Made by a program: the position numbers and the translations under genes. From Periconia sp. R9002 (Eukaryota; Ascomycota; Dothideomycetes; Pleosporales; Periconiaceae), in NCBI GenBank assembly GCA_023627715.1, contig JAMAHW010000048.1, positions 186,001 to 250,000 of the forward strand: 64,000 nt of DNA, given 5' to 3'. Shown here in pieces: positions 33,463 to 42,500 of the stretch. Positions within the stretch are counted from its first letter, which is position 1, and each line of letters begins with the position of its first letter. The notes beneath the pieces were generated by a model. That model worked only from the letters and a program-made list of their open reading frames with translations. It was not told where the DNA came from and did no database searches.

Positions 33463-34004
33463 TGTCGAGTTCGCAACTTCTCAGATCAAAAGGGTGGGAT
33501 TAATCTCGTGAGGAGAATGTATGATGAGCCGGACAAGCTGGGTTGGGAATGTTCCAAGAGAACGGAGGGATGAATGGATAATAGAATTAGGACAGCTGGA
33601 TTATTACATTTTGGACACGGTGAGGCCTAACGTGAGGTAAGAGCGACCTCGCCAAGCAACCAGCCAGTCGGAACAGCCCGTTCGTCATACTAGTAATGCA
33701 CAAGTAACCTTAACTGAACAAACGAACCCCCGCCCGCCGCATTCATCATACCCTGACACTTGTACATATATATTATCCCCACAAATGTCCACAGAGCCGC
33801 AATCGAGGCAAACAGAGCGCGCAGCGGCACCTTACTAATTGACAATCCAATCCAACCCAGCCCATAACAGCACCCGCTAAATCGTAGGTAAGTACAAAGT
33901 TGTTCGTTAACCAGGCGCTACGTGGCGTGGCGTATGGAGACTGTAACCACTCTGGTTGTCTATAGCTAACTTTGTACCAGCGATATAGGACCGGCGGAGC
34001 AACA
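33463..34004. promoter_or_regulatory. Shared divergent promoter region of YIF1 and SRP101, with probable leader intron
   Basis: 542 nt between two divergent starts. A probable 93-nt intron in the SRP101 leader is seen at 33888-33980: donor GTAAGT, branch GCTAAC and acceptor ACCAG. No ORF of interest. Confidence 0.5.
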
Positions 34005-35984
34005 ATGCTTGACACCTTCGAGATTCTGACCACTTCAGGCGTGGTGCTGTGGTCGCGCGCATACGTCCCCGTGGGCGCCAACATCATCAACAGCCTCATC
34101 CGCGACGTATTTATCGAGGAGCGCATACAACCCCAGTCCGACGATGCGGGCTCCAAACCCACCTACCGCAAAGACGGCTACACTCTCAAGTGGACTTCAG
34201 AGAAGGACCTTGGCCTAATTTTCGTCGCCGTCTACCAATCGCTCGTCCACCTCACTTGGATAGATAAACTTCTCGACAACGTGCGCGCCCTCTTCACCGG
34301 CCTGTACGGTCAGCAGTTGAAAAAGGAGCACACGAGCGTACTGAACTGCGATAAATTCGCTCCATACTTCGAGCGCCAGATGCAAGAACTTGAGGGCCAG
34401 AGCGATGCGTCCTCTTCCGCCGCCAATGCGAAGCTCACTCCTCCGAGCACCGATAATGACAGCGCGGAAGAAAACTCCCCAAAGCAGCCGGCGCTATTGA
34501 AACCGCAACGGCCACTGTATGATACATCGGCCGATTCGACCCCAGTCCCCACACCCGATACATCACGTCCGAATACCCCGGGGCAGAACCATCTACTCAC
34601 AGGAAAAGGGAGGCCGGGACAAAAGTTATCGCGAAGGGACAGGAAGAAGGCTGCTGGTCTAAACTCGGCGCCAGCATCTTCCGGTGATGAAGCGTCGACA
34701 AAGCGCAAGACGAAAGGCTCCGCAAAGAAAAACAGAGTTTGGGGAGAATTTGGTGCCGATGAGGAAGACGATTCCGTGCTAGACTATTCACAGTCAGACG
34801 TCAGAGACGAAGCCTCCGGTAATGAGGCGCTCGAGGAGATTCGACCAGAGACGTGGGGCCGCAAAACGAATAAGGGACAGTTCGTGTTGAAAGATTTGGA
34901 CGAGGAAATGGACCAAATAATAGCGGAACAGAATGCAAAGAAGCAGGCATCAACAGCTCCTGCCTCGGGAGGACTTGTTGGATCGAGTCTCGGTGCGATT
35001 GGAGGTTTGTTCCGCAATGTTGTGGGAGGTAAAACTCTTACGAAGGAGGACCTTGCAAAATCATTGAAGGGCATGGAGGAGCACCTCTTGAAGAAAAATG
35101 TTGCGCGGGAAGCTGCAGTGCGGTTATGCGAGAGTGTGGAACGAGACCTTACAGGCCTCAAAACAAACTCATTCACCAGTACGTTTTCAATATCTTTATC
35201 CCGTCTCATGTTGCATTCGATGCTAACCCCCCTATCAGCCGTCGAGTCTACCATCCGCACCTCCATGGAAAAAGCCCTAACCAAAATGCTCACTCCCACC
35301 TCCTCCCTTGATCTCCTCCGCGAAATCCAAACCGTCAACGCCACTGGCCGCCCCTATGTCCTCTCCATCGTCGGTGTCAACGGCGTTGGCAAATCCACCA
35401 ACCTCTCGAAAATCGCATTCTTCCTCCTCCAAAACCACCACCGCGTGCTCGTCGCGGCCGCCGACACCTTCCGCTCGGGCGCCGTCGAGCAGCTGCGTGT
35501 ACACGTGCGCAACCTCAAGGAACTCAGCAAGCGCGAAGGCGGCGAAGTCGACCTCTTCGAGAAAGGCTACGGAAAAGACGCCGCCAACATCGCCGCCGAC
35601 GCCGTCGTCCACGCGTCAAAAAACAACTTCAACGTCGTGCTCATCGACACGGCCGGACGTCGCCACAACGACCAGCGCCTCATGTCTTCCCTCGAGAAGT
35701 TCGGCAAACTCGCCAACCCCGACAAAATCCTCATGGTTGGCGAAGCCCTCGTCGGCTCCGACTCGGTGGCTCAGGCTCGCAACTTCAACGCCTCGTTTGG
35801 GCCGGGACGCGGCCTCGATGGCTTTGTGATTAGTAAGTGTGATACCGTGGGGGATATGGTGGGTACACTGGTAAGCATGGTTCATGCAACGGGGATTCCA
35901 GTCGTATTTTTGGGCGTTGGTCAGCATTATGCGGATTTGAGGGGATTGAATGTGGGGAATGTCTGTCGGCTCTTGATGAATTGA
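34005..35984 (+). CDS. SRP101: Signal recognition particle receptor subunit alpha
   Basis: Exons 34005-35178 and 35239-35984 give 639 aa. The N-terminal SRX/longin domain starts MLDTFEILTTSGVVLWSR and anchors the protein to SR-beta on the ER membrane. A charged linker (about 140-290) contains basic runs (KLSRRDRKKAAGL, KRKTKGSAKKNR) that contact ribosomes or membrane in this family. The NG GTPase domain follows: G1 GVNGVGKSTN, AAADTFRSGAVEQL, G3 DTAGRRHND, G4-type SKCD and the closing GVGQHYADLRGLN. All GTPase motifs are intact. Together with SRP54 it docks ribosomes at the translocon. The single 60-nt intron (35179-35238) is a multiple of three without stops, so unspliced RNA would still read through. 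Neighbouring YIF1 also serves secretion. Confidence 0.95.
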   Translation: MLDTFEILTTSGVVLWSRAYVPVGANIINSLIRDVFIEERIQPQSDDAGSKPTYRKDGYTLKWTSEKDLGLIFVAVYQSLVHLTWIDKLLDNVRALFTGLYGQQLKKEHTSVLNCDKFAPYFERQMQELEGQSDASSSAANAKLTPPSTDNDSAEENSPKQPALLKPQRPLYDTSADSTPVPTPDTSRPNTPGQNHLLTGKGRPGQKLSRRDRKKAAGLNSAPASSGDEASTKRKTKGSAKKNRVWGEFGADEEDDSVLDYSQSDVRDEASGNEALEEIRPETWGRKTNKGQFVLKDLDEEMDQIIAEQNAKKQASTAPASGGLVGSSLGAIGGLFRNVVGGKTLTKEDLAKSLKGMEEHLLKKNVAREAAVRLCESVERDLTGLKTNSFTSTFSISLSRLMLHSMLTPLSAVESTIRTSMEKALTKMLTPTSSLDLLREIQTVNATGRPYVLSIVGVNGVGKSTNLSKIAFFLLQNHHRVLVAAADTFRSGAVEQLRVHVRNLKELSKREGGEVDLFEKGYGKDAANIAADAVVHASKNNFNVVLIDTAGRRHNDQRLMSSLEKFGKLANPDKILMVGEALVGSDSVAQARNFNASFGPGRGLDGFVISKCDTVGDMVGTLVSMVHATGIPVVFLGVGQHYADLRGLNVGNVCRLLMN

Positions 35985-36926
35985 TTGTTTGAGGATGGTT
36001 TTGCAGGTAGTTTGGGGTGGCGACGATATTCTTGTGAATTTAACATTTTCCCCTTTTGGGTGAGGGTTTTCTTTTAACGTTTTTTTCTGTGTGTTGTGGG
36101 TGGGACGGAAATTTGAGTTTCTTTTTTTTTACAAGTGTGTGTGCGGGAGCCAGTCTTTTCTTTTTTGGGGTGGGATTGATTGGAAACGTTTTCTCTGTGA
36201 TTGATAATGGTTCGAGATGATACTTGTAATTTCTTCTTTTCATTCTAACTACATGTCTTTGACCAAAATCTTATAGTGTAAACATTGAAGGCTCTGCGGA
36301 CCTCTTGTGTGAAGGTATAGAAATATATACAGGTGAATGTATGTTATGTATGAAAATATGCATAAGCGTGATAAACATATGCCCAACCCTTATCCCACAG
36401 TGAAGGGAATCGGAAAAATAAAGACAAAAGAAATGTATGGAGCTCTACTTTCATTATGCTGAGCTTGTAGGTCTTGGGTTTTTGACCCGGTTCGTTTTCG
36501 CTTTCGTCGATTCTATATCTTCTCGATTGATCCTTGAGGAGCCTGCCTTTGCCTTTGCCTGCGTGTCGTGTGTGTGGCGGGTTGCAGAAGGAGGTTTCCG
36601 ACGAGCAATCATTGTAGTCGTCTCAATGGCGTTTTCATTCGCCTGGAGTATATTCTCTTGGAGGATGTTTTTGAGGATGGGAGGAAGGGGGTGTTGCGAA
36701 GGTCCCGCTTCCACGCATCCTCCCAACTTCGCCCTCGACTTCGTGGTAGCAGTGTATGGCTCAAAGACCACTTTTGCAAGACACAGTCCTGTTTTGGGCA
36801 AAACAATGGCCTTTTCGGTGTCTCGGAGATAGCACTTGGGGAGTATCATCTCCTGCTCTTCACTCACTCCCTTCTCTCAACTTTTCCCCAGATATCAAAC
36901 GTAACATCACATATCCCTTCACAACC
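35985..36926. other. 3' region between convergent SRP101 and aspartic-protease-like gene
   Basis: T-rich 3' UTR-like sequence at 35985-36300. It also contains a 131-codon minus-strand frame at 36454-36849 described separately. Confidence 0.5.
36454..36849 (-). CDS. Possible small basic protein, 131 aa (doubtful)
   Basis: An ATG-started open frame (MILPKCYLRDTEKAIVLPKT ... VKNPRPTSSA) lies 77 nt downstream of the aspartic-protease-like gene on the same strand. The C-terminal half is rich in Lys, Ser and Thr (HTHDTQAKAKAGSSRINR). No domain or homologue is recognised, and the position fits a 3' UTR of the upstream gene. Listed because the length is notable in a region without other explanation. 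Confidence 0.22.
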   Translation of the reverse strand: MILPKCYLRDTEKAIVLPKTGLCLAKVVFEPYTATTKSRAKLGGCVEAGPSQHPLPPILKNILQENILQANENAIETTTMIARRKPPSATRHTHDTQAKAKAGSSRINREDIESTKAKTNRVKNPRPTSSA

Positions 36927-38582
36927 TCACCTCCCCACAGCCTTCTCCGCCTTCGTCGCCGCAAAATCCCCTTCCATCTCATAATACTGCGTACTCGCCG
37001 GCAACTCCACAGGCGGCGTAAACGTCTGGTCCGACAGTTCGGATGCCGGGAGGGGACTCGCGAGTTCCGACAAGCTATGGTTATTCGACTCCATGGCGCC
37101 GCCCTTGAACTGGTAGTATTCCCGCTTCGTAAGCGTCTCCATGTCGCCGTCGTCGCCAGCATCAAGCTCGCGCGCGCCCTTGGGGAACTTGTGGGATTTG
37201 TTCTTGGGGCTGTTGTAAGAGGATGACGAGGTGCGCGAGTTGGAACGCTGTCGGGCGCGGCGGCGGCGGAGGAAGAAGAATATCGCGCCTGCGATGCAGA
37301 GGACGGAGAGGAGGATGCCGATTACGATTCCTGCGATTGCGCCGGCGGAGAGGCTGGCGGAGGAGGTGGTTGGTGTGTTTGGGGAGGTGATGGTGATGAG
37401 GGTTTCCGCGGGACGGTCTGGGAAGGTGGCTTGTGAGAGGGAGAAGTTGCCGCGCTCGTAGTCGACGATCATGTACGCTTCCTGTAGGAATGTGCGTCCC
37501 AGTGTGAACTGCGAGTCGTTCGCCGCGCGGCGGATCGGGAAGTACTCTGTGGATTGGTTGAAGTAGGGGTATGAAGCCTTTTGGATGAAGGCGGAGTAAG
37601 GGAGTTTGATGTTGGTGGAGCTGCCATCGAGGTCGTTGCCGAGTTTGAGGGTGATTTCGGGGTTTTGGGTTTTCAGCTTCGCGTGGTTGGTCGCGTTGAG
37701 GAGGTACAGGTCTTTTTTGGCGTCGTAGGTGAGGCCGAAGGCGGCTTCGAAGGCGTCGCAGATGTCGCGGGGTAGCCAAAGGTGTGGTACGGTGCTGTCG
37801 ACGAGGGAGAAGTGGGCCGAGGACGAGAGCGAGTAGGAGCCTTTGAGAGTGTTGGAGGCTAGGATGGATTGCACGCCTACAGTGAGGAGGCGCGTGGGGT
37901 CTGTGGAGAAGGTGAAGGAGAGGTCGTTGGTGTTGGGCTTGAATCGCGACTTGTCGTATCCTCCCAGGATGAGTTGCCCTTGGGGGGATTTGGCCTGATA
38001 CTTTGCGCCGGCCGTGTATGCGAAGGATAGACTGGGGATTTTTTCTTTGTCGCGGAGCTGGTAGAGGAGTGACTTTTCGGCTGCGCACGAGCTGCAGAAG
38101 GAGGAGTCTGGAGTGCCCAAGGGGAGGTGGCCTATGAAGTAATCTAGGGATGCGACACCGACGACGACTTGCTTTTCTATGGATAGCGAGTTGTCGGCCG
38201 CACCTAGTGATACCGTGTCGTGACCATACATCCCCTTGGCTGTGTAGTTGAGGTTCTTCTCCAGATTGACTTCATACTGCCCAATATCCGACCACGACTT
38301 GGAACTGCTGGTTTGAAAACCACGACTTTGGGCACTGTTGAGTATTCCGGCGCCTCGTTGTTGGGGGCAGTCTGCTGGATCGCCTTGTTGACATCCCTCT
38401 GGAACAATCACGTACGTCTCTCCACTCTTGGTTGACGCCAGCACTCGCATGTCCTGCCCCCCGACGTTTATCTTGAACGTGCTCCACTCGCCATCGTTGC
38501 CGTCGAACTCCTGAGAATTTGGCACCACGTAAGGTTTGACTTCGGTCGATGAAGACTTTCCAGCTCGCGGTGCGATATGCAT
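36927..38582 (-). CDS. Membrane-anchored pepsin-like (A1) protein, probably catalytically inactive
   Basis: One exon of 551 aa from ATG 38582. Pepsin-fold blocks are clear: EFDGNDGEWSTFKINVGGQD, then where DTGSS is expected it reads LASTKSGETYV (near residue 48). The second site keeps DST in FSLVDSTVPHLWLP (near residue 260). Also present are GQLILGGYDKSRF, LGRTFLQEAYMIVDYERGNF and flap-side sequence. The first catalytic Asp is missing, so peptide hydrolysis is unlikely; a related fungal group shows the same loss. After residue ~410 come a Thr/Ser stretch, one transmembrane helix (AGIVIGILLSVLCIAGAIFF), a stop-transfer RRRRARQR, and a ~115-aa Ser-rich tail with YY motifs. The layout suggests a surface sensor or binding protein. 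No signal peptide is seen at this ATG; an in-frame TGA lies just upstream, so an unseen 5' exon is likely. Confidence 0.85.
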   Translation of the reverse strand: MHIAPRAGKSSSTEVKPYVVPNSQEFDGNDGEWSTFKINVGGQDMRVLASTKSGETYVIVPEGCQQGDPADCPQQRGAGILNSAQSRGFQTSSSKSWSDIGQYEVNLEKNLNYTAKGMYGHDTVSLGAADNSLSIEKQVVVGVASLDYFIGHLPLGTPDSSFCSSCAAEKSLLYQLRDKEKIPSLSFAYTAGAKYQAKSPQGQLILGGYDKSRFKPNTNDLSFTFSTDPTRLLTVGVQSILASNTLKGSYSLSSSAHFSLVDSTVPHLWLPRDICDAFEAAFGLTYDAKKDLYLLNATNHAKLKTQNPEITLKLGNDLDGSSTNIKLPYSAFIQKASYPYFNQSTEYFPIRRAANDSQFTLGRTFLQEAYMIVDYERGNFSLSQATFPDRPAETLITITSPNTPTTSSASLSAGAIAGIVIGILLSVLCIAGAIFFFLRRRRARQRSNSRTSSSSYNSPKNKSHKFPKGARELDAGDDGDMETLTKREYYQFKGGAMESNNHSLSELASPLPASELSDQTFTPPVELPASTQYYEMEGDFAATKAEKAVGR

Positions 38583-39541
38583 GCTTGAGGAACGTATTCT
38601 TCAAAGCAAGCAACTCGACTAGGCGTTTGGAATGATCCTGAGACTTTTACTCGGGTTCGTGGTAGAGCAGTGTCTTTGGGCATTGCCGAGAAGTCTGGGG
38701 AAACGCATCTGGCAAGGCAAAGGCCACAATTTCCGCATTGACGTTTGCCTTCGTTCCAGATGCTGCGAGAACAAATTGTTCTTTTAGCCCCAAGATTAAA
38801 GGCGCGTAACGAGCATACTCCTTTTGAATGCTGCGTGGCAGTAATATGCTCATCTAGGCTAGTTTCTGGTACCTGCATGTAAGCCGGACATTGCCATTGC
38901 GAGTTAGCACCACTTCGCTTGTGTAGTGCGCGTTCACTACGAGATCTTATACCAATCGCTCCATCGTATTCTTAAGAAGACTTCGTAGAGAACAAAGCAA
39001 AAACAAAACGTTTTCCAACGGCTAGTGAGTATCCATATCCAAGAAGAATCGTTCAACAACTCCACCAGTTTTGCTCTATCTTGTTTGAAATAAGCCCTTG
39101 TGCGGGCCTTGGGTCTTCGACTTTCAGCTCTATTTTGGACTCTGTTAATTTCCACATGGTAAGCTGCCAAGCGCCATTGCAGGCCTCTGCGTAACAAACG
39201 TAGACGATGAAACGAGTCATGCATGTGTGATTGGGGCTGGAATCCGGTTCTGCCTTCGTCACCCTATGTGATGTTTTGTCACTTCAGGTCAGCGTAGGGG
39301 GTACACTCCACCTGAGATCGGAAGCTTACAGTGATCGCGCGAACCCACGATGAGGGCCGCACGTCCCAAAAATACGGGGCAATAATATACGAAGGAACCC
39401 GCCCATGTTGTGGTCTTGTCCAACATAATCATGTGTTCTGCCGTGGCCGGTTCGTAACCATCTTGCCATCTCAGTGCACACCAGGTTTCTCCATCTTTCA
39501 CTGTTGCGGAGTACGCTTAGCGTACACAAACTCCAGCAAAG
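38583..39541. promoter_or_regulatory. Divergent intergenic region between the pseudo-aspartic protease and GPI repeat protein genes
   Basis: About 960 nt. A perfect 6-bp inverted repeat with 3-nt spacer (gtacgc-tta-gcgtac, 39511-39525) sits 17 nt before the ATG of the repeat protein and could be a regulator site or leader hairpin. A 68-codon minus-strand frame at 38647-38853 has no recognisable features. Part of this region may hide a first exon of the protease-like gene. Confidence 0.4.
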
Positions 39542-42500
39542 ATGCGACCGTGGGCACTGTTTTGTGTAGCGATTTTAGCTGGTCGCTCGCAAGCCGACTC
39601 TCACGCTCATTTATATTACAAACATCCAAAAGTCGAGTACAGAAAAGGTAAGTTTCGAATAGAGGACTCATGTTGTGGGATCTATATGCTAACATTGAAC
39701 AGCATGTACGTACAACAGTAGATATTCACTGCTCATGAACATGAATTGACTGGAACAGTGAACGCGTCCACGACCTCGACTTCCTCAGCAGCAGGATCAG
39801 TAACAAGCTTATCTTCCAAAGCTTCCACTTCATCAACACAATCCACAGTCGTTTCTTCTTCAAAACATGTAATTTCATCATCAAGCCCAGCAACCAGCTT
39901 CTCTTCGAAACCTGCAATCTCATCATCAGCACTGTCGCTATCGTCACCGTCGCTATCGTCACCACTTAATAATTCGTCAACTACAAAGCCACTCGCTGGT
40001 TCATCAACTACAAACCCACTCACTAGTTCATCGATTGCAAAGCCGCTCCCCAGTTCATCGATTTCGACGTCGCTCGATAGTTCATTGACTGTAAAGCCAC
40101 TTCCTAGTGCATCAATTGTAAAGTCGCTCAATAGTTCATCAACAACGACAAAATCGCTCAGTGGTTCATCGATTGCAAAACCGCTCAATAGTCCATCAAC
40201 TACAAAGTCGCCCTACAATTCATCGACTGCTCGATGGTCTGTACAGTCTAAAATCAAAGGGACAGATCCAATCCGCTTCGACGGCACCCGTAATGCCACT
40301 AATGTACCTACTGGCCCCAAAGCCAATGCAACAAGGATATGGGAAGGTCACAGTAGCACCCGTAATGCCACAAAAACAAAGGGGTTGCCCTTCCACCCAC
40401 AAACAACAAGAGCCTCAATCGGATTTGGTTCAATCTCTAAGAATGGGACTTGTACGGGATGCAGACTGAACGTGCTCACGAGCAAAACCACCATGGCTCC
40501 GAAATATACAAAAGTTGTAGTGACTGAAACCGTCCTCAATAGAACCACAAGCTACTTTACTGGAGAGCCTCCGATACTCGAAACTACCAAGGTCGACCAG
40601 GTGACTCTATCACAGACAAAGACGGTCGTTTTGACGGATAATCGGACAGTCACTAACGGTATACCTACTTTCACCATCGTTCCTATGCCGGGCGTAACGT
40701 TGGAGCGACCAGTTGGGCCGACTTATGTAATATACCAAGGTATGGAGGGTGGTCCAGAAGCTCCATACACCAGGAAACTCTTGGGAACACGAACCACGGT
40801 AGGTTGCAGTCCGGCAGCTTCTTCTCTTCCATACGCGACTCCCACGCGTTCAGAAGATTGGGACCATTTCATCGAAACTATCCCGGAACAGCCAGCTGCA
40901 ACCGGACGTCTTCCGATCAAAAACGATAGAAAGACAGCCCTCCCTCGCCCGCTCCTAGACTATCTAAAACAGGATCAGAAGTTCATGGCTGATTTCGAGG
41001 GATACGATATCGCTACTTGCACTCTCCCATCTCAGAACATGCTTGGTAGTGGACCGGGTGGTGGTAGTTGGCCCAGTAAGGATAAGGATGACAAGCCCCA
41101 TAAACCCAACGATTTTCCTCCCGTCGTAAATAATCCCGCCGAAAATATTGGCGCCTTTCCCAAACCTCCTCCAACACATTTGGGCGAGAGACCACCACTG
41201 CCACCAGCAGGAGTCGCGCCAGCACCACACCCATGGGTACCTCTACCTAGCACTAACACGGAAGCAGCGACACCGTACCTAAGCACCACGTTTAGCTACA
41301 CCTCAACGCATCTTACTGTGCGAGGCTGTCTGAGGTGCGACGACCCCCCAGCTCCTACCGATGGGCCGCTGCTCCGCAATGGACCAATGGCGCCAGACCC
41401 AGTAACGATTGCGCCTGCTCCCGAAACGACCATTCGAATTGATCCACAACCTATGCCGCCACCTCGCAGCAATCCCATCCAGATTGGGGGTGATGTGTTC
41501 GATGTGCACGTGGAGCCTGGAGTCCCTTCTGGGGATGCTCCTCCTGCACCTGGTACTCCTGCTTCCCCGCCGCCGCCTAATCAGCCACCTGCGATTCCTA
41601 ATCCCCCTCCTCAAAATCCCAATGGCCCCACAATTCCTCAAGCTCCTAATACTCCTGTGTCGCCTGGAGATATTCCCAAGCAGAATATAAAGGCGCCAGC
41701 GGATCCCAACCAACCAGCTCCAAACAATCCAGTTCCAAACAATCCAGTTCCAAACAATCCAGTTCCAAACAATCCTACGATACCAGGTAATCCAGCTCCT
41801 GCAGATCCAAATCAACCAGCTCCGAATAATCCTGTTCAAAACATTCCTTCGGTACCTGGTAATCCGGTTCAAAATAACCCTTCCTCACCGAACAACCCGG
41901 TTCCAAACAGCCCCTCTACACCAAATAATCCAGCTCCGAACAACCCTTCGTTACCTAATACTCCTGGTTCAAACAATCCTTCGTTACCCAATGTTCCAGG
42001 TTCAAACAACCCTTCGTTACCTAATACCCCAGGCTCAAACAATCCTTCATTGCCAAATACTCCTGGTTCAAATAATCCTTCGTTGCCAAATACTTCTGGT
42101 TCAAACAATCCTTCGTTACCGAATAATCCAGGTTCAAACAATCCCTCTTCACCAAATAATCCGGTTCCTAATTCTCCTTCCTTACCCGGTAGTCCTACTC
42201 AACCAAATCCCCAACCTAACCCGCAAAATCCCAACGTCCCCGTTCAACCAGGTCAGCAGGGTTCACAGATAGGTGCGAATACGCCCAATCGACCCGGTAA
42301 TGCTGGGTCTGAGCCAGGGTTGAATATTCCTAATCAACCCTCTCAACCTGGCCCGCAAACGGGAATTAACCCGCCTGACCTGCTTCGACCTGCTCCGCAA
42401 ACTTCATCGGGGAGCCAACCTAACCAGGCACCAAATGTTCCCGGAAACATTGTTATCGGTTCACAAACATTGAGTGTCGGGCAAACGACGACTATCAACG

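Noticed and set aside
38647..38853. 68-codon frame upstream of the aspartic-protease-like gene as its missing signal-peptide exon
   Set aside because: It is not hydrophobic in the right pattern and cannot be joined in phase to the known exon with a good acceptor.
39703..39705. 3-nt exon between the signal-peptide exon and main exon of the surface protein
   Set aside because: Donor and acceptor motifs exist, but direct joining of 39647 to 39759 works without it.
41303..42141. Minus-strand frames with regular FEPG..GNEGL or Arg/Trp-rich repeats
   Set aside because: They are antisense translations of the Pro/Asn coding repeats of the surface protein.
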